From: Promethearchaeia archaeon
GTDB lineage: Archaea > Asgardarchaeota > Lokiarchaeia > Sigyniarchaeales > SOKP01
NCBI GenBank assembly: GCA_029856155.1
Contig: JAHQWL010000092.1
Span: forward strand, 21,489 to 85,488
DNA: 64,000 bases
Direction of reading: 5' to 3'
In this document: piece after piece, positions 8,978 through 16,570 of the stretch
How the letters are laid out: every line of letters starts with the position of its first letter
How positions within the stretch are numbered: the stretch's first letter is position 1
The notes under the pieces: model-generated
What the model was told of the DNA's origin: nothing
What the model saw: only the letters and a program-made list of their open reading frames with translations
The model's database searches: none
Translations under genes and position numbers: made by a program

Positions 8978-9646
8978 ATGGCAAGTAAAGAAGAAATCAT
9001 TAATGGAATGAAAGACGCTATTATAACCTACAATAAAGCACAATGTTTAGAGCTCGCCAAGCAAGGGATTGCAGAAAAAGTAAAATCTTTAGAATTAATA
9101 CAAGAAGGACTAACTCCTGCAATACAGGAACTCGGAGAGAAATTCGGAAGAGGTGAGATTGCTCTTCCATATCTCATGGTGGGCGCAGAAGCTATGCAAG
9201 AAGCTCTTAATTACATCTTGGAAACCATGCCTAAAGGAGAATATAAACCGAAAGCAAAAATGGTACTCGGGACCGTAAAAGGAGATATTCATGATTTAGG
9301 AATTAGTATCGTAGAAGCTGTGTTTCAAGCTAATGGAATCCAAGTGTATAATCTCGGTCGCGATAATCCCAAAGAAAAGTTTGTGGAAAAGGCAGAAGCT
9401 GAAGAGGCAGACATTATCGGTACGTCAGCCTTGCTCACAGGTACTATGTTCGAGCAGAAAGTTGTTATCGAATATTTAAAGAAGCAAGGACTCCGAGACA
9501 AATATATCTATCTGATTGGAGGAGGTGCTTGTCCTTCCAGCGAATGGTGTGATGAGATCGGTGCAGATGGATGGGCTACTGATGTTATGCTCGGGCTCGA
9601 TGCTGCTAAAAAAGCTTTAGCAGAAAAGAAGGGAATAGAAATTTAA
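8978..9646 (+). CDS. Methyltransferase corrinoid protein (MttC/MtbC-like), copy 1
   Basis: This protein carries the cobalamin that accepts the methyl group from MttB and hands it to a second methyltransferase. At 222 residues it has the usual two domains: a helical cap (about 1-88, B12-binding_2) and a Rossmann-like B12 domain with the lower-ligand motif GDIHDLG (His105). The later GTSALLTGTM and GGGACPSSEWCDEIGADGW are typical of the family. A good Shine-Dalgarno (AGGTG, 8 nt spacing) precedes the ATG. The product and much of the DNA are nearly identical to the copy at 14505, although the neighbouring MttB genes differ strongly. The MtrH-like proteins encoded at 10-12 kb are likely partners. 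Confidence 0.93.
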   Translation: MASKEEIINGMKDAIITYNKAQCLELAKQGIAEKVKSLELIQEGLTPAIQELGEKFGRGEIALPYLMVGAEAMQEALNYILETMPKGEYKPKAKMVLGTVKGDIHDLGISIVEAVFQANGIQVYNLGRDNPKEKFVEKAEAEEADIIGTSALLTGTMFEQKVVIEYLKKQGLRDKYIYLIGGGACPSSEWCDEIGADGWATDVMLGLDAAKKALAEKKGIEI

Positions 9647-9699
9647 ATTTTATTTTTTTATAAATAAATAATAAAAATGATAAAAAAGTAATGTAAAAG

Positions 9700-10032
9700 A
9701 TGGTTGATGTACAAGAAGGATTTGAATTAATGAAGAAATATTTTAAACCAGAAGTTGCTAAAGAATTTAAGAAGAAAGTGGCTGTTCAATATAATATTAA
9801 AGGTCCAGGTGGAGGTACATGGCAAGTAATCTTTGACAGTGGTAATATGGATATTGTTGAAGGAGAGAAGGAAAATGCTATTCTTAAATTTAACTATGAC
9901 GCTGTAGAGAGCTTTATAGGCATTCAAAAAGGAGAGATTGATGGTATACAAGCATATACTATGGGAAAACTCCAAATCGAGGGCCCTATACCTCTAGCTC
10001 AAAAACTTGCAGACATTTTTAAACGTGAATAG
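9700..10032 (+). CDS. SCP2-type sterol-carrier-fold protein, copy 1
   Basis: A 110-residue single-domain protein of the SCP2 fold, which makes a hydrophobic ligand-binding tunnel. The stretches GPGGGTWQVIFDSG, NAILKFNYDAVESFIGIQ and KLQIEGPIPLAQKLADIF follow the SCP2 pattern of beta-sheet then final helices. It lies 53 bp after the corrinoid gene, behind a short T-run, and the same order recurs at 15238. Its job in methyl transfer is not known. Binding or delivery of a hydrophobic methylated substrate is one possibility. It is soluble, with no signal peptide. Confidence 0.8.
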   Translation: MVDVQEGFELMKKYFKPEVAKEFKKKVAVQYNIKGPGGGTWQVIFDSGNMDIVEGEKENAILKFNYDAVESFIGIQKGEIDGIQAYTMGKLQIEGPIPLAQKLADIFKRE

Positions 10033-10046
10033 TAAAATATTTATCA

Positions 10047-10066
10047 ATTTTTTTTATTTTTTTGAT
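10047..10066. terminator. T-tract between convergent operons
   Basis: Two runs of 7-8 T follow the SCP2 stop. The MtrH-like pair on the other strand ends at 10198, so this spacer ends at least the plus-strand transcript. Confidence 0.4.
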
Positions 10067-10197
10067 TTTAAAACCCTAATTTTTAAGGCAAGACGTTTAC
10101 ATTTTTCGAGATTAGTTTTTGAATAATTAATGAGAAATTTAAACAAAAAAAGTGAAATTTCAAGAATTTAATAGTAAAAATATTTAAGTTACCTATT

Positions 10198-11103
10198 TTA
10201 GTTGATTTTAAATACAGGATGAGTTGGAGGAGGCATCTTACCTTCATCGAACAATAATTGAGAATGAGCAGCTTTAATGAATGCAACGTTAGGATATACT
10301 AAATTTGCTAATTGAATAGGACCATAGAATATGAAGTCTGCTCCCGCTGCTAAAGTAATCGTTGAGGCAACTACTTTTATATATTTTTTGATATGCCCAA
10401 ATTTAGTAACCAAATTTATCCAGGAATCTGCTAAATTTTGTCCTGCAGTTCCAGCAGGATATCCATACTTATTTTTTACTTCGTCAATCGTATTAAGAGC
10501 AATCCCTAAGGATGTAAAGTCAATAATACATGTATCAATTAGAAAGTTATTTTTTTTAAAATTGTAAGACAAAGCTTTTTTTATGAGTTTATCAGTAATT
10601 TCCATTCGAGCTTCAGTTGTCCAGCATTGTGATTCAATAGGAAGAAGAAAAAATGTTTCAATGTCCGTTTGACTTAATAGTTCAAATTCTTCATCATAAG
10701 AAGAGGAGGTAATTGTATTATATACAACCTCTTTATCTAATCCATGTTCAATAAGATAATTTAGCATTGGTTGCTTAACTTCCCAATAAGGGGCGTCCAC
10801 AAGAACGGGAGTATCGGTAACTGAAAAAACAAAATCTAAAATAGGTTGAATTGATTCCTTAAAAGAAAGAATAACATCGAGTAAGGGTATCAAGCCTGTT
10901 TTATCTGCTAACTCCTCTTGCTCTTTAATTAATTTTTCAGCATATTCTTTGTTTATTTGACCTTTTCTCTCATCCCTAAAGATTTTTTTCTGCTTTAAGT
11001 AAAATATAGTACCCGCTAAAGCAGTGGGCACGCTTCTCGGATCTCCACCCACTATATATTTTCCTATCTTGTATGACTTTTGTTCTACGTTATATTTAAA
11101 CAT
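10198..11103 (-). CDS. MtrH-family corrinoid:tetrahydropterin methyltransferase, copy 2 of tandem pair
   Basis: This is a 301-residue homologue of MtrH, the subunit that moves a methyl group between corrinoid and tetrahydromethanopterin, and of MtgA-type enzymes using tetrahydrofolate. The start is placed at the ATG at 11103 (MFKYNVEQKS), because the 52 extra residues of the listed ORF are an out-of-frame copy of the upstream gene's end, and the paralogue starts with the same residues. Landmarks are GGDPRSVPTALAGTIFYL, VDAPYWEVKQ and the C-terminal YPNVAFIKAAHSQLLFDEGK. It begins 28 bp after its paralogue. No other Mtr subunits are present, so it probably serves the soluble MttB-corrinoid system. 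Confidence 0.9.
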   Translation of the reverse strand: MFKYNVEQKSYKIGKYIVGGDPRSVPTALAGTIFYLKQKKIFRDERKGQINKEYAEKLIKEQEELADKTGLIPLLDVILSFKESIQPILDFVFSVTDTPVLVDAPYWEVKQPMLNYLIEHGLDKEVVYNTITSSSYDEEFELLSQTDIETFFLLPIESQCWTTEARMEITDKLIKKALSYNFKKNNFLIDTCIIDFTSLGIALNTIDEVKNKYGYPAGTAGQNLADSWINLVTKFGHIKKYIKVVASTITLAAGADFIFYGPIQLANLVYPNVAFIKAAHSQLLFDEGKMPPPTHPVFKIN

Positions 11104-11131
11104 CGGTTTAAAACAATTGATATCTTGAATT

Positions 11132-12037
11132 TTATCCAATTTTAAACACTGGATGATTTGTCGGAGCCATTTTTCCTTCATCGAACAATAGTTGTGAATG
11201 CGCAGCTTTGATGAATGCAACATTAGGGTATATGATGTTCGCATGCTGCACAGGACCATATAGTAAAAAGTCAGCTCCCGCTCCTAAAGTAATACTTGAA
11301 GCAACCACTGTCGCGTATTTTTTAATATCGCCAAATTTCGCTTTTAAATTTCTCCACGTATCCACAGCGTTGTGCGCACCAGATCCTACAGGATATCCAT
11401 ATTTATTCTTTACTTCATACATCGCGCTCATTGCTAAACCTAATGATGTAACATCCACAACAGCAGTATCAATTAAGAAGTTATGGTCTGCAAAATTAGC
11501 TTCTGTTGCTTTTTTAACGAGATTACCGATTACGTCCATTCTTGCTTGAGTAGTCCAATTCTTTGATTCCATTCCTAAAAGAATGAAATTTCTGATATTA
11601 CTTTCAGTTAATAAATTATATTCCTCCTCATTGGATTCTGGTGTGAGTGAATTATAAATGATTCTGTCTTGAATCCCCATTTCTTTAACATAGTTTAGTG
11701 CATTTATTTTTACATCTTGCGTTGGTGCATCTAATATAATAGGAACGTCGGTGACATCTACTACAAAATCAAGAATGGGTTTAATAGATGCTTCATAGGA
11801 TAAAATTACATCTAATCCGGGAGTTAAGCCTGTTTTATCTGCCATATCTTCCTGATCTTTAACTAATTTTTCTGCGAAATCCTTGATTATTTCTCCTTTA
11901 GACTCATCCCTAAAAATTCCTTTTTGGCGTAAGTAGAAAATCGTTCCGATTACCGCTGTCGGGACTTCTCTTGTATCTCCACCTATTGTATATTTTCCTA
12001 TATTATAAGATTTTTGCTCGACGTTATATTTGAACAT
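11132..12037 (-). CDS. MtrH-family corrinoid:tetrahydropterin methyltransferase, copy 1 of tandem pair
   Basis: A 301-residue MtrH/MtgA-like TIM-barrel methyltransferase, first gene of a two-gene minus-strand operon. The ATG at 12037 is chosen over the listed 12055 because a good Shine-Dalgarno (AAGGAG) precedes it by about 8 nt and because its paralogue starts identically. Motifs are GGDTREVPTAVIGTIFYL, ILDAPTQDVK, HNFLIDTAVVDVTSLG and YPNVAFIKAAHSQLLFDEGK. It probably passes methyl groups from the corrinoid protein to a pterin feeding the Wood-Ljungdahl methyl branch. The regulon palindrome lies 70 bp upstream, giving shared control with the MttB genes. Which pterin is used is unknown. Confidence 0.91.
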   Translation of the reverse strand: MFKYNVEQKSYNIGKYTIGGDTREVPTAVIGTIFYLRQKGIFRDESKGEIIKDFAEKLVKDQEDMADKTGLTPGLDVILSYEASIKPILDFVVDVTDVPIILDAPTQDVKINALNYVKEMGIQDRIIYNSLTPESNEEEYNLLTESNIRNFILLGMESKNWTTQARMDVIGNLVKKATEANFADHNFLIDTAVVDVTSLGLAMSAMYEVKNKYGYPVGSGAHNAVDTWRNLKAKFGDIKKYATVVASSITLGAGADFLLYGPVQHANIIYPNVAFIKAAHSQLLFDEGKMAPTNHPVFKIG

Positions 12038-12106
12038 TATATTTACTCCTTGCAATTAACAAATAATATTATTTTGCGAAAATGAATCACCTTATTTTTA
12101 ATTTCA

Positions 12107-12122
12107 GCTTGTTATTTCAAGC
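12107..12122. promoter_or_regulatory. Palindromic operator GCTTG-N6-CAAGC (site D)
   Basis: On the minus strand this reads GCTTGAAATAACAAGC, identical over all 16 bases to the sites at 16466 and 25317. It lies 70 bp upstream of the MtrH-like operon and is followed in that direction by an AT-rich TATA-like stretch. The end of regulator copy 2 is 29 bp away. Confidence 0.7.
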
Positions 12123-12150
12123 ATCATTAAATTCTACTCTTTTCAAAATT

Positions 12151-12795
12151 TTACTTGAATATAGAAAAAAAAATAGTCCTCTCAATTTTTCGCAAGTGTT
12201 CACAAAATGCACTTTTAGAAATACCAAAATGATTAGCTATAGTTTCAGAATTAGTTTTACGAGGGATATCATAGTATCCGTGTTCCACTGAATAATAAAT
12301 AATCTCTTTTTGTCTTTCTGTTAAGAGTAAATTTAAATTACTCCTATTAGGCTGCACAGAATTGATACTTAAAATTTTGTAGTTATCGCCGTAAATATTT
12401 TTCTGTAAATCAATAATTGTATCGATATTTGCACCAGGTGTAATATAAGTTATGATTAAAGAATCATCTTCCATAATAATCGGAGGTTCAATTAGGATTT
12501 CAGAAACCTTAAAAAAATTGCGAAGTTCCTCATACCAGCGATGCTTAACAAGACAAATAAATTCATTTTTCTGGGTATCTTTTGCTAAAATTTCGATAAA
12601 TTCAATTCCAAATTTATTTTGAAGATTCTTGGGGTTAAAATCTTTATTTTTAAATTTAAATCGCTGAGTCGCATAGATATGAATATCATCAAACCGGTGA
12701 ATTTGAAGTAATTCATATTTTGTTAATAAATCAAAAAAGTCTTGATAACTAGGGTTAATTGGGATTTTGAGGACAATTTTTTTCAATTTTTTCAT
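12151..12795 (-). CDS. Bat-type HTH_10 transcription regulator, copy 2
   Basis: A 214-residue paralogue of the regulators at 6664 and 31474, with the same layout: an unnamed N-terminal ~150-residue sensor-like region and a C-terminal HTH_10 domain (LTERQKEIIYYSVEHGYYDIP, then IANHFGISKSAFCEHLRKIE). It is divergent from MttB copy 3 and sits directly upstream of the MtrH-like pair on the same strand, so it may control either or both. The strong likeness of all three HTHs fits recognition of the same GCTTG-N6-CAAGC site, while the more variable N-termini could sense different substrates. Confidence 0.85.
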   Translation of the reverse strand: MKKLKKIVLKIPINPSYQDFFDLLTKYELLQIHRFDDIHIYATQRFKFKNKDFNPKNLQNKFGIEFIEILAKDTQKNEFICLVKHRWYEELRNFFKVSEILIEPPIIMEDDSLIITYITPGANIDTIIDLQKNIYGDNYKILSINSVQPNRSNLNLLLTERQKEIIYYSVEHGYYDIPRKTNSETIANHFGISKSAFCEHLRKIERTIFFSIFK

Positions 12796-12881
12796 ATTAT
12801 TCAGATATATTTTAGTTCGGATATGTGATTTCTATTCATAAGCATTAATTAACTGATCTGATAACCTAAGACCCAACGAGT

Positions 12882-12886
12882 CAAGC
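12882..12886. promoter_or_regulatory. CAAGC half-site upstream of mttB3
   Basis: TCAAGCACAA matches the right half of the regulon palindrome. The left half is absent. Its end is 87 nt from the ATG, as at mttB1, and a TATA-like AATATAAATTTA follows within a few bases. Confidence 0.4.
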
Positions 12887-12972
12887 ACAATTAATATAAA
12901 TTTATGAATTTTAAATAAATTGCTATTTTTCAAATCTATTTTAAAGAAATATAATTAAAAAGGGAATAATAA

Positions 12973-14487
12973 ATGAGAGAAGGAGAAAGAGTAAAATATC
13001 CTAAAATGAATCGAATGTGGCGTATCGCATCTAAAGAAGATTTAGAGAGAATCGATAATGCTGCATATCACATTTTAAGTGAAATGGGAGTTTTTATCGA
13101 TGATAAAGATTGTATCGAATACTTAAAAGATACTCCATTAGAAATTGATGAAAAGGAACTCATTGTGAAATTTCCAGAATTTTGGGTACGCGAGATGATC
13201 GCAAAAGCTCCAAAATCATATATACTTGCTGCTAGGGATCCTAATAATGATTTATTACTATCAAGTTACCACGACGATTTTTATAACTTATTTACGAGTG
13301 GTTCGACGAAAATGTATCTTTGGAATGAGCAAACAAATCAATGGGACTCTAGAATTCCCGGTGAAGAAGATGTAATTAGAGGATTTAGGATGATTGATGC
13401 TGTGGATGCTTATGATGGATTTTTTGGTACACCCGTGGAAGATGTGAAACGAACAAATCAAGGGCTTCCCGCTGAGCTTCATACTACCTATAATAAAATG
13501 AAATGGTCTACAAAACATGGTGGAGTATGTGCGATCACCGAAGGAGGATTAAACGAATGGGACTATGTCGGTAAACTTGCCGCTGAAGTTCAAGGTGGAT
13601 TTGATGAGTTAAAAAGACGACCCATAATCGCAGGTTTACCAACCTGCATTGGGCCCATGACTAGTACCCGTCAGAATTTCTGGGCTGCTGTGGGAAGTGC
13701 TAAATATCATTTACCTACAGTACCTTATTGGGGGGGAACGGCACCATTTACAGCACCCGCAACTGCTCCAGCAATGAATGCAATGGCTTTGGCATGTACG
13801 CATTATTGTATAGCTGTTTCACAATATCTCGATCCTGGAACGGCGGCAGTTCCTTGGCCTAATACTTCACCTGTTGATCCACAATCTGGTCAATTAGCGA
13901 TAAATCCAATTGCTACAATGGTACTTGGAATGGGAGGTCAAGTTTATCAAGATTTATATGGTCTTCCTATTGCGGGATGCGCATATTGCTTATCATCATC
14001 TTTAGATGAAGCTGGTGCTACATGGGCATTAAACTTATTAACAGAGTTATTATGGGGAGTGAATGTGCAACAAGTCGGATCCACACCCGGAGCGTTTATG
14101 TGGGAAACGATTCCAATGGGAGAAACATTAGTAAATTATACTAAGCAGTTCTTATTCGAAATGACTGAAGATCTTTTAAATATTGATGAAGAACACTTAG
14201 CTTTAGATGTAATAAAAGAAACTGGTCCTAAAAAAATGTTCACGACTCATCCTCACACTCTAAAATGGATTGATCCCAAGAGGGGGTTATTCTGGCATGC
14301 TAACGACTGGATCCATGAACATTCGGATCAATGGCTTGCGAAGGGAGCTAAAACATGGGTTGAAATTTGTCGTGAACGTTTGAAAGAATTAGATAAACAT
14401 CAACCAGATCCACCAATCCCAAAAGATGTAGATGAACGATGTAATGCACTTTTAAAAGAAGCAGATGAGGAACTCGCATTGTTTTAA
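12973..14487 (+). CDS. MttB-family (non-pyrrolysine) methyltransferase, copy 3
   Basis: A 504-residue MttB-superfamily methyltransferase without in-frame UAG. It is clearly closer to copy 1 than to copy 2 (MREGERVKYPKMNRMWR, PAELHTTYNKMKWSTKHGG, AEVQGGFDELKRRPIIAGLPTC). It has the family C-terminus THPHTLKWIDP and WIHEHSDQWLAKGA. Ribosome site AAGGG lies about 8 nt before the ATG. It heads the operon mttB-corrinoid-scp2-SDR. The substrate is probably a quaternary amine. The SDR at the operon end might process the demethylated or hydroxylated product, which is inference. Confidence 0.93.
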   Translation: MREGERVKYPKMNRMWRIASKEDLERIDNAAYHILSEMGVFIDDKDCIEYLKDTPLEIDEKELIVKFPEFWVREMIAKAPKSYILAARDPNNDLLLSSYHDDFYNLFTSGSTKMYLWNEQTNQWDSRIPGEEDVIRGFRMIDAVDAYDGFFGTPVEDVKRTNQGLPAELHTTYNKMKWSTKHGGVCAITEGGLNEWDYVGKLAAEVQGGFDELKRRPIIAGLPTCIGPMTSTRQNFWAAVGSAKYHLPTVPYWGGTAPFTAPATAPAMNAMALACTHYCIAVSQYLDPGTAAVPWPNTSPVDPQSGQLAINPIATMVLGMGGQVYQDLYGLPIAGCAYCLSSSLDEAGATWALNLLTELLWGVNVQQVGSTPGAFMWETIPMGETLVNYTKQFLFEMTEDLLNIDEEHLALDVIKETGPKKMFTTHPHTLKWIDPKRGLFWHANDWIHEHSDQWLAKGAKTWVEICRERLKELDKHQPDPPIPKDVDERCNALLKEADEELALF

Positions 14488-14504
14488 AGAGAGGTGAATT
14501 ATAA

Positions 14505-15173
14505 ATGACAAGTAAAGAAGAAATAATTAATGGAATGAAAGATGCTATTATAACCTATAACAAGGCAAAATGCTTGGAACTCGCTAAGCAAGGAATAACC
14601 GAAAAAGTAAACTCTTTAGAATTAATACAAGAAGGATTAACTCCCGCGATACAGGAACTCGGAGAGAAATTCGGGAGAGGCGAAATTGCTCTTCCATACC
14701 TCATGGTGGGCGCGGAAGCGATGCAGGATGCATTAAACTACATCTTAGAAACCATGCCAAAAGGAGAATATAAACCGAAAGCAAAAATGGTACTCGGGAC
14801 CGTAAAAGGAGATATTCATGATTTAGGAATTAGTATCGTAGAAGCTGTGTTTCAAGCGAATGGAATTCAAGTGTATAATCTCGGTCGCGATAATCCCAAA
14901 GAAAAGTTTGTGGAAAAGGCAGAATTAGAAGAAGCAGATATTATTGGCACATCCGCTTTGCTCACAGGCACCATGTTCGAACAGAAAGTTGTTATTGAAT
15001 ACTTGAAAAAGCAAGGCCTTCGAGACAAGTATATCTACTTGATCGGAGGAGGAGCATGTCCTTCTAGTGAATGGTGCGATGAGATTGGTGCTGATGGATG
15101 GGCTACCGATGTGATGCTCGGACTTGATGCTGCTAAGAAATCATTGGCAGAAAAGAAAGGAATCGAACTTTAA
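14505..15173 (+). CDS. Methyltransferase corrinoid protein (MttC/MtbC-like), copy 2
   Basis: A 222-residue corrinoid protein with cap and B12 domains, base-off ligand motif GDIHDLG (His105) and the same landmarks as the copy at 8978. The two products differ at only a few residues. In the DNA, the region coding the B12 motif is almost unchanged even at synonymous positions, while both ends of the genes carry more silent changes, which points to gene conversion. Shine-Dalgarno AGGTG precedes the ATG at 8 nt. Being so alike, the two proteins could serve either MttB and both MtrH-like enzymes. Confidence 0.93.
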   Translation: MTSKEEIINGMKDAIITYNKAKCLELAKQGITEKVNSLELIQEGLTPAIQELGEKFGRGEIALPYLMVGAEAMQDALNYILETMPKGEYKPKAKMVLGTVKGDIHDLGISIVEAVFQANGIQVYNLGRDNPKEKFVEKAELEEADIIGTSALLTGTMFEQKVVIEYLKKQGLRDKYIYLIGGGACPSSEWCDEIGADGWATDVMLGLDAAKKSLAEKKGIEL

Positions 15174-15237
15174 TTTAATTTTTTTTTTAAATTTAGAATA
15201 AATTAATAATAAAAATAAAAGAGGAATGATATAAAAG

Positions 15238-15570
15238 ATGGTTAATGCACAAGAAGGATTTGAAATAATGAAGAAGAACTTCAAACCAGAAGTTGCCAAG
15301 GAGTTTAAGAAACGAGTGGTTGTTCAATATAATATAGAAGGTCCTGGTGGTGGGACATGGCAAGTTAGTTTTGATAATGGCAAAATAGAAATTGTAGAAG
15401 GAGAGAAAGAAAAAGCCGTTCTAAAATTTAATTATGATTGCATAGAGAGTTTTGTTGGGATCCAAACAGGAGAAGTGGATGGCATTCAAGCATACACAAC
15501 GGCCAAATTACGAATTGAAGGACCCATTGCCCTTGCTCAACAAATCGGAAAGATTTTTGGCGCTGTTTAA
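15238..15570 (+). CDS. SCP2-type sterol-carrier-fold protein, copy 2
   Basis: A 110-residue paralogue of the protein at 9700, again the third gene after mttB and the corrinoid gene. SCP2-like stretches are GPGGGTWQVSFDNG, KAVLKFNYDCIESFVGIQTG and KLRIEGPIALAQQIGKIF. A T-rich gap of 64 bp separates it from the corrinoid gene, and 33 bp separate it from the SDR gene. The repeated association suggests a role tied to the MttB substrate or to the corrinoid protein. No catalytic motif is visible, and the domain is usually a binding module. Confidence 0.8.
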   Translation: MVNAQEGFEIMKKNFKPEVAKEFKKRVVVQYNIEGPGGGTWQVSFDNGKIEIVEGEKEKAVLKFNYDCIESFVGIQTGEVDGIQAYTTAKLRIEGPIALAQQIGKIFGAV

Positions 15571-15603
15571 ATCGATTATTAAACGAAGGAGTTGTGATAC
15601 AAC

Positions 15604-16377
15604 GTGTTAAAAGATAAAGTTGCTGTAATAACTGGTGGAGCACAAGGGATTGGACATGCTATCGCAACAAAATTTGCTGAAGCTGGTGCTAACATCGCTA
15701 TAATTGATATAAAAGATTCATCAAAAATAGTTGATAAAGTAAAAAACTATGGAGTAGATGTGATTGCTTTCAATGCTGATGTGTCTGATGAGGATGCAAT
15801 GAAAAGTGCATTCGATAAAATCATAGAAAAATGGGATAAAATAGACATTCTAGTGAATAATGCAGGAATTTATCCATTAGAGCGCTTTACTGATATTCCA
15901 ATAGCTTTAGTTAAAAAAGTTTTTGATACCAATGTTATCGGAACCTACATCTGCAGTCAGATTGCCGCAAATATATTCATTTCTAACTCAATTGAAGGTA
16001 TAATTCTTAATATGGCTTCGGCAGCAGGAATTACTCCCGATAAATATCATTTACATTATGCTGCATCCAAAGCTGCTATAATTTCATTAACAAAAGGAAT
16101 GGCAATGGAATTGATAAACGACAAAATACGAGTTAATGCAATCGCACCTGGAGCAGTTGCTACAGAAGGAGCAAGAAACCCTGGACTTTTTGAAAAGTCT
16201 GGTAAAATTCCAGATAAATTTATGGAAATGCAAATGAAAAAATTTTCTCCTTTAGCCAAATCTGGGATGGGAGAACCAATGGATATTGCTAATATGGCAT
16301 TATATCTCGTTTCGGAACAAGCTAAATATATCACGGGAACAATTATTTCGGTAGATGGAGGACGACTTTTATTATAA
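15604..16377 (+). CDS. Short-chain dehydrogenase/reductase (SDR)
   Basis: A classical SDR oxidoreductase of 257 residues: cofactor motif TGGAQGIG near residue 10, NNAGIYP, a catalytic Ser in NMASAAG, and YAASKAA as the YxxxK catalytic pair, with IAPGAV and SVDGG at the end. The start is a GTG with ribosome site GAAGGAG upstream. It lies 33 bp after scp2 and so closes the mttB3 operon. SDRs of this type oxidise or reduce hydroxyl groups. A hydroxylated amine or its carbon skeleton would fit the context, but the substrate cannot be read from the sequence. A long T-run follows the stop. Confidence 0.88.
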   Translation: MLKDKVAVITGGAQGIGHAIATKFAEAGANIAIIDIKDSSKIVDKVKNYGVDVIAFNADVSDEDAMKSAFDKIIEKWDKIDILVNNAGIYPLERFTDIPIALVKKVFDTNVIGTYICSQIAANIFISNSIEGIILNMASAAGITPDKYHLHYAASKAAIISLTKGMAMELINDKIRVNAIAPGAVATEGARNPGLFEKSGKIPDKFMEMQMKKFSPLAKSGMGEPMDIANMALYLVSEQAKYITGTIISVDGGRLLL

Positions 16378-16395
16378 TTGAGAATCCCAAATTAT

Positions 16396-16406
16396 CTTTT
16401 TTTTTT
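16396..16406 (+). terminator. T-tract after the mttB3 operon
   Basis: An uninterrupted run of about ten T lies 19 bp after the SDR stop, a typical archaeal terminator, before the promoter of the activator gene. Confidence 0.45.
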
Positions 16407-16465
16407 AATATCTGATTAGGATTAAAAAAAGTTTATAACATTTTATTATGAATAACTTTTCAATT

Positions 16466-16481
16466 GCTTGAAATAACAAGC
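16466..16481. promoter_or_regulatory. Palindromic operator GCTTG-N6-CAAGC (site F)
   Basis: GCTTGAAATAACAAGC, identical to sites D and G, lies 90 bp before the RACo-type gene. A TATA-like GATATAAAAATTATA follows after a few bases, so a bound protein would sit just upstream of the core promoter, as an archaeal activator does. Confidence 0.7.
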
Positions 16482-16570
16482 AAAATTGATATAAAAATTA
16501 TAACATTTTTCTTCACAAGATTTTATTATTTAATATCCAATCATTATTAATATAAATTCTAGACAAAAAA

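Noticed and set aside
9647-9660. T-run between corrinoid and scp2 genes as a full terminator
   Set aside because: Short gaps and the repeated gene order argue for co-transcription. The run may at most lower downstream expression.
11104-11259. The 52-residue N-terminal extension of the MtrH-like ORF at 10198-11259
   Set aside because: It is the end of the upstream paralogue read in another frame. The homologous start MFKYNVEQ is at 11103.
4473-14487. Pyrrolysine in the MttB proteins
   Set aside because: All three ORFs run full length with no in-frame TAG, and no pylTSBCD genes are seen in the window.
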